Source: Paracoccaceae bacterium
GTDB taxonomy: Bacteria; Pseudomonadota; Alphaproteobacteria; Rhodobacterales; Rhodobacteraceae
NCBI GenBank assembly: GCA_019911965.1
Contig: JAIOJF010000056.1
Coordinates: 1-32,875, forward strand
Direction of reading: 5' to 3'
Length of the DNA stretch: 32,875 bases
In this document: in pieces, positions 8,566 through 17,347 of the stretch
How positions within the stretch are numbered: the stretch's first letter is position 1
Layout of the letters: each line of letters starts with the position of its first letter
Notes under the pieces: generated by a model
Database searches by the model: none
Told to the model about the DNA's origin: nothing
What the model saw: the letters and a program-made list of their open reading frames with translations, nothing else
Program-made: the position numbers and the translations under genes

Positions 8566-9176
8566 GCCTTCTGCAAGGCCAGCTTCAGGCCAAGCCCGGC
8601 GAAGGTGGCGGCAAAGCCGTAGCGCATGATCTGCATGATGCGGGCATTGCCCAGAACATGGCGGCGCGCGGCGGCGGCGAAGATGCCGTAGATGACGAAG
8701 ACAACGAAGGTCATGGCCATGAAGATCAGGCCCAGGACCAGCATTTCCGACGTGGCGGCAGCGGGCTGTCCGCTCAGGAATTGCGGCAGGAAGGCCAGGA
8801 AGAACAGCGACAGTTTCGGGTTCAGGATATTGATCAACGCCGCTTTCAACGCCACCGCACCATGTGCCCGAGGCGTGGAATCGCCGCGAAACGCCATCGC
8901 GCCCTTGTCGCGCAGCGTCTGGACCGCCATCCACAAAAGAAACGCCACCCCGGCGATTTTGACCACCTGAAACAGCAGCGCCGAGGTATGCAGGATTGCC
9001 GCCAGCCCGAGGATCGCCGCCAGCATGTGCGGCACGATCCCGATGGTGCAGCCGAACGCCGCAGCCACCGCCGCGACCGGCCCGCGTGCCAGCCCGGTGG
9101 CCAGCGTGTAGATCACGCCGGTGCCGGGGATCAGCACCACCACCAGAGCTGTCAAAAAGAACTCGGCCGAGATCAT
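8562..9176 (-). CDS. LysE/RhtB family amino-acid exporter
   Basis: A 204-residue inner-membrane protein with about six hydrophobic helices. The first helix and loop ([24 protein letters not shown]) carry the family's PG motif, and [23 protein letters not shown] is the characteristic NPK signature between helices 3 and 4. Members export amino acids such as lysine, threonine or homoserine lactone; the substrate here is unknown. It starts with ATG overlapping the ispH stop (ATGA, 9173-9176) and ends overlapping the methyltransferase start, consistent with translational coupling. Confidence 0.93.
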   Translation of the reverse strand: MISAEFFLTALVVVLIPGTGVIYTLATGLARGPVAAVAAAFGCTIGIVPHMLAAILGLAAILHTSALLFQVVKIAGVAFLLWMAVQTLRDKGAMAFRGDSTPRAHGAVALKAALINILNPKLSLFFLAFLPQFLSGQPAAATSEMLVLGLIFMAMTFVVFVIYGIFAAAARRHVLGNARIMQIMRYGFAATFAGLGLKLALQKA

Positions 9177-10135
9177 CGCGCGCCGTCCGTATCCTGCCGC
9201 AAGACGCGCGGCACCTTGAATTCCACATCCTCGATGGCGGTTTCGACCACCTGTTCGCTAACCTCGTAGCGGGCGCGGAAGGCGTCGATCACCTCGCGGA
9301 TCAGGAATTCCGGGGCGGATGCGCCGGCGGTGATACCGACTTTGCGTACATCGCCCAGGGCGGCCCAGTCGATATCGGCGGCGCGCGGCACCAGCCGCGT
9401 ATAGGCGCAGCCCGCGCGTGCCGCGACCTCGACCAGACGGCGGGAATTGGAGGAATTGGGCGAGCCGATCACCAGCAAGGCATCGACCTTCGGCGCCACC
9501 GCCTTGACCGCCGCCTGCCGGTTGGTGGTGGCGTAGCAGATATCCTCGCGGTGCGGCCCGGTGATGGTCGGAAAACGTGCCGTCAGGGCGGCAATCACCT
9601 CGGCGCTGTCATCCACCGACAGGGTGGTCTGGGTGATATAGGCCAGCCGCTCCGCGTCGCGCGGCTGCAGGGCGGCGACATCGGCGGCCTTTTCCACCAG
9701 CAGAACCTCGCCGGGCGGCAACTGGCCCATCGTGCCGATGGTTTCGGGATGTCCCGCATGGCCGATCATCACCATCTGCAGCCCGGATTCGGCGTGTCGC
9801 GCGGCCTCGATATGCACCTTGGAAACCAAGGGGCAGGTGGCATCGACATAGATCATGTTGCGCCGCTCGGCCGCTTCGGGCACCGATTTCGGCACGCCGT
9901 GGGCAGAAAACACCACCGGGCGGTCATCGGGGCATTCGTCCAGTTCCTCGACAAACACCGCGCCCTTGGCCTTCAGCGCATCGACCACGAACTTGTTGTG
10001 CACGATCTCGTGGCGCACATAGACCGGTGCGCCCCATTTCTCCAGCGCAAGCTCGACTATGCGGATCGCCCGGTCGACACCGGCACAAAAGCCGCGCGGC
10101 GCGGCAAGCAGAAGGGTCAGCGGGGGCAGCGGCAT
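9173..10135 (-). CDS. ispH: 4-hydroxy-3-methylbut-2-enyl diphosphate reductase
   Basis: A 320-residue iron-sulfur enzyme for the last step of the MEP pathway, making IPP and DMAPP. The three cluster cysteines are Cys17 ([12 protein letters not shown]), Cys101 ([11 protein letters not shown]) and Cys200 ([11 protein letters not shown]). [11 protein letters not shown] supplies the substrate-binding histidine region and SSNSRRL the phosphate contact. Two ATGs are adjacent (10138 and 10135); AAAGGA lies 7 nt before the second, so I chose 10135. The open frame runs far upstream through lepB antisense to 11308, but that part is not real. The gene diverges from lepB over about 165 bp and leads the overlapping lysE-methyltransferase-rnhA series. 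Confidence 0.96.
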   Translation of the reverse strand: MPLPPLTLLLAAPRGFCAGVDRAIRIVELALEKWGAPVYVRHEIVHNKFVVDALKAKGAVFVEELDECPDDRPVVFSAHGVPKSVPEAAERRNMIYVDATCPLVSKVHIEAARHAESGLQMVMIGHAGHPETIGTMGQLPPGEVLLVEKAADVAALQPRDAERLAYITQTTLSVDDSAEVIAALTARFPTITGPHREDICYATTNRQAAVKAVAPKVDALLVIGSPNSSNSRRLVEVAARAGCAYTRLVPRAADIDWAALGDVRKVGITAGASAPEFLIREVIDAFRARYEVSEQVVETAIEDVEFKVPRVLRQDTDGAR

Positions 10136-10243
10136 CATGGGGTCCTTTCGGAGGACGATTGGTATCGGCTTGGCCGCAGCGGGTCCAGACAAAATCGCGC
10201 CCGCCCCCTTGCGCCGCCTGCCTGCCCGCGCGGATGGCGCTGC

Positions 10244-10249
10244 TTGACT
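10244..10249 (+). promoter_or_regulatory. Candidate -35 box upstream of lepB
   Basis: TTGACT lies 60 bp before the lepB start codon in the ispH-lepB divergent gap. The expected -10 position about 17 bp on reads CATGTA, a poor match. Similar TTGACT boxes occur before the unknown secreted protein (11798) and near tRNA-Ala (5108), also with weak -10 partners. Confidence 0.3.
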
Positions 10250-10303
10250 TCCCGGCCTGCCGTGGTCATGTAGCCAGCACCCAAAACCAGCAGGCAGGAC
10301 AAC

Positions 10304-11092
10304 ATGGCGGACAAGGACACGAAGAAAGACGGCGTTCTGGAATGGGTCAAGACCATTGCCTATGCGCTGATCCTGGCCGGTATCATCCGCACCCTGTTCT
10401 ATCAGCCGTTCTGGATCCCGTCCGGTTCCATGAAGGACACGCTGCTGATCGGTGATTTCCTGTTCGTCAACAAGATGGCCTATGGTTACTCGAAGCATTC
10501 CTGCCCCTGGTCGATCTGCCCGTTTTCCGGGCGCATCCTGGCCGGCGAGCCCGAGCGCGGCGATGTCGTGGTATTCAAGCATCCCGTCAACAATTCCGAT
10601 TTCATCAAGCGCCTGATCGGCCTGCCTGGGGATCGCATCCAGATGACCGGCGGCGTGTTGCAGATCAACGGTCAGCCTGTCGGCATCGAGGCGGCGGGCC
10701 AGTTTACCGAGGTCAAGGAACAGCAAGGCCCGGTCGGCAATATCCCGCGCTGCGAGAACGAACCGGTGGCGATGGGCGATATCTGCACCAAGACGCGTTC
10801 GCGCGAGACCCTGCCGAACGGCGTAACGCATGATGTGCTGAACATCGACGATGGCGGATTTGCCGACAATACCAAGGTGTTCACCGTGCCCGAGGGGCAT
10901 TTCTTCTTCATGGGCGACAACCGCGACAATTCGCAGGACAGCCGCTTTGCCCGCCAGATCGGCGGCGTCGGCTTCGTGCCGTTCGAGAATCTGGTAGGCC
11001 GGGCGGATCGGGTGATCTTCTCGTCCGCCGGGCGTTCGATCCTGGCCTTCTGGACCTGGCGGGGGGATCGCTTCTTCAAGGCGGTCGAGTGA
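10304..11092 (+). CDS. lepB: Signal peptidase I
   Basis: A 262-residue membrane-anchored protease that removes signal peptides on the periplasmic side. One N-terminal transmembrane helix (about residues 13-31) precedes the catalytic domain. The nucleophile is Ser42 in IPSGSM and the general base Lys102 in [11 protein letters not shown]; the third box [11 protein letters not shown] is present. A sequence insert with CPWSICPF and later two cysteines (CENE, CTKT) is usual for alphaproteobacterial LepB. The ATG at 10304 follows a purine-rich aggacaac. Its stop overlaps the GTG start of rnc (GTGA). Confidence 0.97.
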   Translation: MADKDTKKDGVLEWVKTIAYALILAGIIRTLFYQPFWIPSGSMKDTLLIGDFLFVNKMAYGYSKHSCPWSICPFSGRILAGEPERGDVVVFKHPVNNSDFIKRLIGLPGDRIQMTGGVLQINGQPVGIEAAGQFTEVKEQQGPVGNIPRCENEPVAMGDICTKTRSRETLPNGVTHDVLNIDDGGFADNTKVFTVPEGHFFFMGDNRDNSQDSRFARQIGGVGFVPFENLVGRADRVIFSSAGRSILAFWTWRGDRFFKAVE

Positions 11093-11769
11093 GGCTGGCG
11101 GCTGAACTGAAGGATTTCGCGGCCCGGCTGGGCCACGATTTCGCACGCCCCGACCTGCTGATCGAGGCGATGACGCATGCCTCGCTGTCCTCGGCCACGC
11201 GCCCCGACAATCAGCGGCTGGAATTTCTCGGCGACCGGGTGCTGGGGCTGGTGATCGCCGAGGCCCTGCTTGAGGCGGACCGGGCGGCCCCCGAGGGCCT
11301 GCTGGCACCCAGATTCAACGCGCTGGTGCGCAAGGAAACCTGCGCCGAGGTGGCCGAAAGCCTGCGCCTTGGCGAGGCGCTGAAGCTCGGGCGCTCCGAG
11401 ATGATGTCGGGCGGGCGGCGCAAGCAGGCGCTCTTGGGCGATGCGATGGAGGCGGTGATTGCCGCGGTCTATCTGGATGCCGGGTTCGGTGCGGCCCGCG
11501 CGATCGTGCTGCGCCACTGGGCCAGCCGCATCGCCTCAGCCGAGGAAGACGCCCGCGACCCCAAGACGGCCCTGCAGGAATGGGCCCAGGCCCGCGGCCA
11601 GACCCCCCCCGATTACGCTGATACCGGCCGCACCGGACCCGATCACGCGCCGGTTTTCACGGTGACGGCACGGCTGGAAAGCGGCGAAGAGGCGGTGGCC
11701 AAGGCCCCGTCCAAGCGGGCGGCGCAACAGGCGGCGGCACGGGCGTTGTTGCGGCGGCTGGACGGTTGA
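11089..11769 (+). CDS. rnc: Ribonuclease III
   Basis: A 226-residue double-strand-specific endoribonuclease that processes rRNA and regulates mRNAs. The signature [12 protein letters not shown] holds catalytic Glu45 and Asp49; the second acidic pair is in [18 protein letters not shown]. The C-terminal third (from about residue 155) is a double-stranded RNA-binding domain ending [19 protein letters not shown] at 11089 overlaps the lepB stop by 4 nt. A run of eight C's at 11603-11610, encoding Thr-Pro-Pro in the linker between domains, is a possible slippage site. The usual order would have era next; here an extra gene intervenes. Confidence 0.97.
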   Translation: MRLAAELKDFAARLGHDFARPDLLIEAMTHASLSSATRPDNQRLEFLGDRVLGLVIAEALLEADRAAPEGLLAPRFNALVRKETCAEVAESLRLGEALKLGRSEMMSGGRRKQALLGDAMEAVIAAVYLDAGFGAARAIVLRHWASRIASAEEDARDPKTALQEWAQARGQTPPDYADTGRTGPDHAPVFTVTARLESGEEAVAKAPSKRAAQQAAARALLRRLDG

Positions 11770-11858
11770 GGCTGCATACCGGGCACCCGACGTTTCCTTG
11801 ACTCAACGCCTTTGCATCGGGTTCACTCCTCTCCCTCATGAAAAAGCCGGGGGGGACC

Positions 11859-12719
11859 ATGCGATTTTCGGCGAGAATTCTGACATTATTCCTGCTCGCG
11901 GCGTCGTCGTCGTTGCCGGGAAAACTCCATGCGGGCGAGTACAAAAAGGCGGTGTCCTATTCGGCCTATGATCAGGTGAAGCTGGAAAAATGCTTTTCCA
12001 AGACCTTCTTTGGCCAGAAGATCAAGAAGTGCTTCAGTGCCGGAACTTTCGGCGGCGGCGTGTCCGGCAAGGCCAGCATTCTGACCTTCGCCAATGCCGA
12101 AACCGGCGAGGTTGGCGCGGCGATGGTGGTCGAACAGGAATTCAAGGTGAAGCTGTTCGGCAAGACCGTCAAGGTCGGCGCGTTCTGCACCTATAACAGC
12201 GCCGCCTCAACCAGCTACAGCATCGTGCTTGGCGTGTCGCTGAAAACCCCGCCGGTGCCGCGCGTCAGCGTTGTCGGCCTGCTGGGTGCGGCCTTGCGGG
12301 CCGGGGTGGCGGCCAAGGTCGGGCCGGCGGCGGGGCGCAAGGTGACGGCACGCATGGCCGGGCGCAGCGTGTCCAGCGGCTATGCCGGAGCGGTTTCGGG
12401 CAAAGTATTCAAGCAGTTGATGTCGGCGTCGGCGCGGGGCTGCAATGTGAAAATCTCCGATTACAACATTTTCAGCGGCATTGACGGCGTGGATCTGTTC
12501 AAGGCCGGGGTCGAGTTCAAGGCGGCGGCAACCAACTGGCGGATCGAACCGGCCAGCGCCAGCGCCTCGGTAACGCTGCGCATGACCGGCGCGGCGGTGG
12601 CCAAGATCGGCGGCCAGAAGATCAGCTTCAAGGTGGTCGGAAAGAAGGTAAGCTGGAAACTGCCAAGTGCCTCGGTGAAGAAGGGGTTCAAGCTGTTGAG
12701 CAAGAAACTCAGTATCTGA
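11859..12719 (+). CDS. Unrecognised secreted basic protein between rnc and era
   Basis: A 286-residue protein I cannot place in a family. It begins with a clear signal peptide (MRFSARILTLFLLAASSSLP, probable cleavage after LHA near residue 25). The mature part is strongly basic, with many Lys, and has four cysteines (45, 58, 110, 195) that could form two disulfides in the periplasm. A short internal repeat, KCFSKTFFG and KCFSAGTFGG, brackets the first two cysteines. Residues 135-195 are rich in Gly, Ala, Ser and Val; the C-terminal part alternates Lys and hydrophobic residues (KISFKVVGKKVSWKL), suggesting beta-strands. The ATG at 11859 follows a run of seven G's that can serve as ribosome-binding site; an earlier in-frame ATG at 11838 has none. 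It interrupts the usual rnc-era order. Confidence 0.75.
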   Translation: MRFSARILTLFLLAASSSLPGKLHAGEYKKAVSYSAYDQVKLEKCFSKTFFGQKIKKCFSAGTFGGGVSGKASILTFANAETGEVGAAMVVEQEFKVKLFGKTVKVGAFCTYNSAASTSYSIVLGVSLKTPPVPRVSVVGLLGAALRAGVAAKVGPAAGRKVTARMAGRSVSSGYAGAVSGKVFKQLMSASARGCNVKISDYNIFSGIDGVDLFKAGVEFKAAATNWRIEPASASASVTLRMTGAAVAKIGGQKISFKVVGKKVSWKLPSASVKKGFKLLSKKLSI

Positions 12720-12825
12720 CCGGCGGCGGATGCCTGCGCGGATTGGGCGCGGGATGCGTTTTGCTGTATCCCTTTCGCGACCAATCGCCTAAATCCTGCA
12801 TCAACAAAACGGCGAAGGACCCTTC

Positions 12826-13731
12826 ATGACCACCCAATGCGGCTTTGTCGCCCTGATCGGAGAGCCCAATGCGGGCAAGTCGACGCTTCTCAACCGGATG
12901 GTCGGGGCCAAGATCTCGATCGTCACCCACAAGGTGCAGACCACCCGCACCCGCATTCGCGGCGTAGCGCTGGAAGGCGAGGCGCAGATTGTCTTCATCG
13001 ACACGCCCGGCCTGTTCCGCCCGCGCCGCCGGCTGGATCGCGCGATGGTGACGGCGGCCTGGGGCGGGGCGGCGGATGCCGATGTCGTGGTGCTGCTGAT
13101 CGAGGCGCATCGCGGGTTGACCGATGGCGTGCAGGCGATCCTCGATGCGCTGCCGGAACGTGCGGCGGGGCACAAGGTGGCGCTGGCGATCAACAAGATA
13201 GACCGGGTGAAAGCCGAGGTGCTGCTGGACCTGACAACCCGGCTGAACGCCGCCTATCCCTTCGCTGCCACCTTCATGATATCGGCTGAAAAAGGCTATG
13301 GCGTGGGCGATCTGAAGACATGGCTGGCGGCGCAGATGCCGGAAGGGCCCTGGCATTACCCCGAGGACCAGATCGCCGATCTGCCACTGCGCATGATCGC
13401 CGCCGAGATCACCCGCGAAAAACTGACGCTCAGGCTGCATCAGGAACTGCCCTACCAGTTGACGGTGGAGACCGAGACCTGGGAAGAGCGCAAGGATGGC
13501 TCGGTCAGGATCGACCAGGTGATCTATGTCACCCGCGAGGGCCATCGCGGCATCACGCTTGGCCCGAAAGGGGCGACAATCAAGTCGGTCGGCCAGGCGG
13601 CGCGCGAGGAGATTTCGCAATTCCTGGGCCGCAAGGCGCATCTGTTCCTGCAGGTGAAGGTGCGGGCCAACTGGCAGGAAGAATCCGAGCGCTACACGGA
13701 GATGGGGCTTGATTTCAAGGACGGGAACTAA
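12826..13731 (+). CDS. era: GTPase Era
   Basis: A 301-residue essential GTPase that binds the 3' end of 16S rRNA and checks small-subunit assembly. G1 is GEPNAGKS (residues 12-19), G3 is DTPG in VFIDTPGLF, G4 is NKID. The C-terminal KH RNA-binding domain is shown by LGPKGATIKSVGQ, and the end VRANWQEESERYTEMGLD is typical. ATG at 12826 has AAGGA at 12815-12819. It lies 106 nt after the unknown secreted protein and 36 nt before the DUF1491 gene. Confidence 0.98.
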   Translation: MTTQCGFVALIGEPNAGKSTLLNRMVGAKISIVTHKVQTTRTRIRGVALEGEAQIVFIDTPGLFRPRRRLDRAMVTAAWGGAADADVVVLLIEAHRGLTDGVQAILDALPERAAGHKVALAINKIDRVKAEVLLDLTTRLNAAYPFAATFMISAEKGYGVGDLKTWLAAQMPEGPWHYPEDQIADLPLRMIAAEITREKLTLRLHQELPYQLTVETETWEERKDGSVRIDQVIYVTREGHRGITLGPKGATIKSVGQAAREEISQFLGRKAHLFLQVKVRANWQEESERYTEMGLDFKDGN

Positions 13732-13767
13732 GGCGCAGCGCGGCATGCACCAGGGGCGGTCTTGCCA

Positions 13768-14097
13768 ATGACCCGCCTCACCGCTGAATTCTGGGTGCAG
13801 GCCTATCTCGCACGCCTCAGGCTGGCCGATATCCCGGCCTTTGTCACCGCCAAGGGGGATGCCACCGCCGGGGCGGTGCTGGTCAAATCCAATACGCTCG
13901 ATGGCCATGCGCGGGCGTTTCAGCGCAGCTTTGATGCGTCCGGTGCCCGTGTCTGGGTGATGCTGGCCGAAGGCCCGGACGCTGAGGTCGAGGCCAGCCT
14001 GTCGCGCCAGCGCCAGTTCGATCCCGATATCTGGATCATCGAGGTCGAGGACCGCCAGGGCCGCACCCTGCTGGACCAGCCGGGGCTGGATCGCTGA
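13768..14097 (+). CDS. DUF1491 family protein
   Basis: A 109-residue cytoplasmic protein that begins MTRLTAEFWVQAYLARL and contains GDATAGAVLVKSNTLDG, both typical of DUF1491 (PF07372), a family found almost only in alphaproteobacteria next to era or recO. No enzyme motif is visible and the function is unknown. I chose the ATG at 13768 rather than the TTG two codons upstream. Its constant place between era and recO suggests co-transcription rather than a proven functional link. Confidence 0.9.
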   Translation: MTRLTAEFWVQAYLARLRLADIPAFVTAKGDATAGAVLVKSNTLDGHARAFQRSFDASGARVWVMLAEGPDAEVEASLSRQRQFDPDIWIIEVEDRQGRTLLDQPGLDR

Positions 14098-14154
14098 TGC
14101 CGCCCGTAAACCAGCCATTGCCGCCACCGGCCCGGATACACTAGCGTCGCACGC

Positions 14155-14868
14155 ATGGAATGGCGCGATCAGGGGACAATCCTCAGCCTGCGGCTGCATG
14201 GCGAGACGGCGGCGATCATCGAGGTGTTCACCCCCGATCATGGCCGCCATGCCGGCGTGGTGCGCGGCGGTGCCTCGCGCCGGATGGTGCCGGTATTGCA
14301 GCCCGGCACGCGTGTCGATGTCGAATGGCGGGCGCGGCTGGACGAACACCTGGGCACCTTCCGGGTGGAACCGCTGGTGGCGCGGGCGGCGCTGATCATG
14401 TCCGACCGCACCGCGCTGGCAGCCCTGAACGCCGTCTGCGCCCTGCTGATCTTCACCCTGCCGGAACGCGAACCGCATCCGCGCATCCATGTTGCCAGCG
14501 AGGCGCTTCTGGACCTATTGGCGGCGGGCGGCGACTGGCAGGCGGCCTATCTGGAATGGGAAATGCTGCTGCTGGAGGATCTGGGCTTTGGTCTTGATCT
14601 CAAGCGATGTGCGGTAACGGGCGACAGCGACGGCCTTGAATATGTCTCGCCCCGCTCCGGTCGCGCGGTCAGCCGCGATGGCGCGGGTGACTGGGCCGAA
14701 CGCCTGCTGTCCTTTCCCGATCCGCAATTCCCGGCACGGGGCTTGCGCACCACCGGGTATTTCCTGGAACATCGGCTGGCAGCGGCGCTGGGGCGCGATC
14801 ATCTGCCCGAGGCGCGAACGCGGCTGCTGGCGTTGCTGGACAAACAACAAAAGGAAGCCGGGCAATGA
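14155..14868 (+). CDS. recO: DNA repair protein RecO
   Basis: A 237-residue recombination mediator that, with RecR, loads RecA onto SSB-coated DNA. The N-terminal OB fold begins [17 protein letters not shown] and includes [11 protein letters not shown]; the helical C-terminal domain has [24 protein letters not shown]. Many RecO proteins have a four-cysteine zinc finger; only Cys in KRCAVTG is seen in that place, as is common in alphaproteobacteria. GATACACT about 15 bp before the ATG could be a -10 element, which would give a very short leader. The stop overlaps the ATG of the next gene (ATGA). Confidence 0.95.
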   Translation: MEWRDQGTILSLRLHGETAAIIEVFTPDHGRHAGVVRGGASRRMVPVLQPGTRVDVEWRARLDEHLGTFRVEPLVARAALIMSDRTALAALNAVCALLIFTLPEREPHPRIHVASEALLDLLAAGGDWQAAYLEWEMLLLEDLGFGLDLKRCAVTGDSDGLEYVSPRSGRAVSRDGAGDWAERLLSFPDPQFPARGLRTTGYFLEHRLAAALGRDHLPEARTRLLALLDKQQKEAGQ

Positions 14869-15530
14869 AGACATTTGCCGAAATCCGCGCCATCGCTGTG
14901 GCCCGCAAGGGAGAAGCGGCGCTTCAGGCTGCGATGCCCTCGCCGCCGCACAATCCGTTGGCCGAGTGGTCCGATGACCGCCTGCTGGCCGAATTCACCC
15001 GGCGGATTTTCCAGGCCGGGTTCAACTGGCAGGTGGTCGACAACAAGTGGCCGGGCTTCGAGGCGGCGTTCCACGGCTTTGACCTTGGCCGCAACGCCAT
15101 GATGTCGGATGACGATCTTGACCGGCATCTGCAGAACAAGGACATCGTGCGCAACGCCGCGAAAATCCTGACTGTACGCGACAATGCGGTGTTCCTGTCC
15201 GATCTGGCGCGCGAACATGGCTCGGCGGCGCGGTACTTGGGAAACTGGCCCAAGGACGACACGATCGGCCTGTTTGACTTGTTGAAGCGGCGCGGCGCGC
15301 GGCTGGGGGGTGCGACCGGGCAATATGCGTTGCGCTTCGCCGGTTACGGCAATTTCATCCTGTCGCGCTCGGTCGTGGCGGCGCTGAACATGGCCGGTGT
15401 GATCGACGGCGCGGCAACCTCGAAAGCCGCGCAGAAGAAGGTACAGGCGGCGTTCAATACCTGGGGCGCGGAAAGCGGCCTCAGCCATGCCGAGATCAGC
15501 CGCACACTGGCCCTGGCCGTTCCCGATTGA
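14865..15530 (+). CDS. DNA-3-methyladenine glycosylase I-like protein (divergent Tag)
   Basis: A 221-residue protein of the Tag-like fold (PF03352). [25 protein letters not shown] (split: [12 protein letters not shown] at 49-60, then [13 protein letters not shown]) and DIVRNAAKI align with the QQAGLSW, FHQFD and GIIRHRGKI blocks of E. coli Tag. It contains no cysteine at all, so the zinc site of E. coli Tag is absent, and the catalytic Glu before QQAG is replaced by a basic residue; Trp55 is kept. A role in repair of alkylated bases is therefore inferred from fold only. ATG overlaps the recO stop; ggt starts 8 nt after its end. Confidence 0.8.
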   Translation: MKTFAEIRAIAVARKGEAALQAAMPSPPHNPLAEWSDDRLLAEFTRRIFQAGFNWQVVDNKWPGFEAAFHGFDLGRNAMMSDDDLDRHLQNKDIVRNAAKILTVRDNAVFLSDLAREHGSAARYLGNWPKDDTIGLFDLLKRRGARLGGATGQYALRFAGYGNFILSRSVVAALNMAGVIDGAATSKAAQKKVQAAFNTWGAESGLSHAEISRTLALAVPD

Positions 15531-15538
15531 GAGGTGAC

Positions 15539-17260
15539 ATGCGCAAATTACTGATATTGCTGGTTCTGCTGGCCGGTGCCGTCAGGGCCGAGGAGGCCCG
15601 GCAGCCCGAGGAAACCCATGCCATCATCACCCGTCAGGCGGTCACCGCTTCGCGCTACATGGTGGCAGCCGCCCATCCCCAAGCGGCCGAGGCAGGCCGC
15701 GCGGTGCTGGCCGCTGGCGGGTCGGCGGCGGATGCGGCGGTGGCGATCCAGATGATGCTGAACCTGGTCGAGCCGCAATCATCGGGCATCGGTGGCGGTG
15801 CCTTCGCGCTTTACTGGGATGCGGCGACGGCGACGCTCAGTACCTGGGACGGGCGCGAAACCGCGCCGCTGGCGGCTGGCCCGGATTACTGGCTCGGCCC
15901 GGATGGAGCGCCGGTCAAATGGCCCGAGGCGGTGGTGGGCGGCCGTTCGGTCGGGGTGCCGGGAACGCTGATGCTGCTGGAGCATTTGCATGCGCGGTTC
16001 GGGCGGATGCAATGGGCCGGTCTGCTGGCCCCGGCGATCAGGGCGGCGGAGTTGGGGTTCCCGGTTTCCGCGCGGCTGTCGGCCTCGATCACCGGCGCGC
16101 TGGAGTTCAACCTGGCCGCTTCGCCCGAGGCCCGGGCCTATTTTCTGGATGCTGACGGCGTGCCCTGGCCGGAAGGGCATATCCTGACCAACCCGGATTT
16201 CGCCGAAACCCTGGGCCTGATCGCGGCGGGTGGCATTGCGGAGTTTTACAACGGCGCAACCGCGGCCAAGATCATCGCCGCCACGCGCATGACGGACAAT
16301 CCCGGCATCCTGACCACCGGTGATTTCACCGCCTATCAGGTGCGGGAGCGCCCGCCGGTCTGTGCCCCCTACCGGGGCTATCAGGTCTGCGGCATGGGGC
16401 CGCCATCCTCCGGCGCGCTGACCGTGGGGCAGATCCTGATGCTGCTGGAACGGTTTGATCTGGCGGCAATGGGGCCGGGTGCCGAGGCCTGGCACCTGTT
16501 CGCCGAGGCCTCGAAACTGGCCTATGCCGACCGCGCATTGTACATGGCCGACAGCGATTTCATCGACATGCCCGAAGGCCTGCTGAACCGGGATTACATG
16601 GCGGCACGGTCGCGCCTGATTGATCCCGGCGCGGCACATGGCCCGGCCGAGGCTGGCACGCCGCCCTGGGACGAGGCGCGGATTTACGCGCCGGATACAA
16701 CGCAGGAGCGGCCCGGAACCTCGCATTTCGTGGTGGTTGATGCGGCGGGCAACATGATCTCGATGACCACGACGATTGAAACCGGTTTCGGATCCGGCGT
16801 GATGGTGGGTGGGTTCCTTTTGAACAACGAGTTGACGGATTTTTCCTTTGCGCCGGAACAGGATGGCAAGCCGGTGGCCAACCGGGTCGAGGGCGGCAAG
16901 CGGCCTAGATCGTCGATGGCGCCGACGATCGTGCTGAAGGATGGCCGGCCCGTGCTGCTGGTCGGCTCGCCCGGCGGCAGCCGGATCATCGCCTATGTGG
17001 CACAGGCGCTGGTGGCGATGCTGGACTGGGGGATGGACCCGCAAGCGGCGGTGGATCAGGGCCATGTCGCCAACCGCAACGGTGGCACCGATCTTGAGGA
17101 AGGTTCGGACGCCGCCAGTTACGGACTGGCTTTGCAGGCGATGGGCCACGAGGTGGCGATCCGCAACATGAATTCCGGCCTGCATGCAATCTGGATTGGC
17201 GACGGGGTTCTGGTCGGCGGTGCAGACAAGCGGCGTGAAGGTGTGGTATTGGGGGAATAG
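15539..17260 (+). CDS. ggt: Gamma-glutamyltransferase / glutathione hydrolase
   Basis: A 573-residue periplasmic enzyme that removes the gamma-glutamyl group from glutathione. A signal peptide (MRKLLILLVLLAGAVRAEE) directs export. The precursor cuts itself before Thr394 in GTSHFVVVD to give large and small subunits; Thr394 is then the nucleophile. Other family marks are SSGIGGGAF, the Arg in WDGRETAP that binds the gamma-glutamyl carboxylate, PPSSGALTVGQ, and KRPRSSMAPTIVL followed by GSPGGSRII. The ATG at 15539 has GAGGTG upstream. It closes a run of closely spaced genes from era onward and faces the MFS gene 87 nt away. Confidence 0.96.
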   Translation: MRKLLILLVLLAGAVRAEEARQPEETHAIITRQAVTASRYMVAAAHPQAAEAGRAVLAAGGSAADAAVAIQMMLNLVEPQSSGIGGGAFALYWDAATATLSTWDGRETAPLAAGPDYWLGPDGAPVKWPEAVVGGRSVGVPGTLMLLEHLHARFGRMQWAGLLAPAIRAAELGFPVSARLSASITGALEFNLAASPEARAYFLDADGVPWPEGHILTNPDFAETLGLIAAGGIAEFYNGATAAKIIAATRMTDNPGILTTGDFTAYQVRERPPVCAPYRGYQVCGMGPPSSGALTVGQILMLLERFDLAAMGPGAEAWHLFAEASKLAYADRALYMADSDFIDMPEGLLNRDYMAARSRLIDPGAAHGPAEAGTPPWDEARIYAPDTTQERPGTSHFVVVDAAGNMISMTTTIETGFGSGVMVGGFLLNNELTDFSFAPEQDGKPVANRVEGGKRPRSSMAPTIVLKDGRPVLLVGSPGGSRIIAYVAQALVAMLDWGMDPQAAVDQGHVANRNGGTDLEEGSDAASYGLALQAMGHEVAIRNMNSGLHAIWIGDGVLVGGADKRREGVVLGE

Positions 17261-17312
17261 GCAGCAACTGACATCCGATCATGCCCTCAGGCTCGGGCGG
17301 GATGCGCACATG

Positions 17313-17339
17313 TCCGAAAGCCGGTGCCGACGTTTCGGA
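17313..17339. terminator. Weak hairpin between convergent ggt and MFS genes
   Basis: TCCGAAA at 17313-17319 pairs with TTTCGGA at 17333-17339 across a 13-nt GC-rich loop. It lies in the 87-bp convergent gap, where a two-way terminator is expected, but there is no T-run and the stem is short. Confidence 0.25.
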
Positions 17340-17347
17340 ATACGCCG

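Noticed and set aside
10136-11308. Upstream extension of the ispH reading frame (open to 11308, minus strand)
   Set aside because: It runs antisense through lepB and the start of rnc; the ispH domain and ribosome-binding site place the start at 10135 or 10138.
12709-14490. 593-codon open frame on the minus strand across era, DUF1491 and recO
   Set aside because: Composition (His/Gln/Arg-rich) is that of an antisense shadow; the plus-strand genes are clear.
15779-17185. 468-codon minus-strand open frame opposite ggt
   Set aside because: Antisense shadow; ggt has its signal peptide and catalytic Thr intact.
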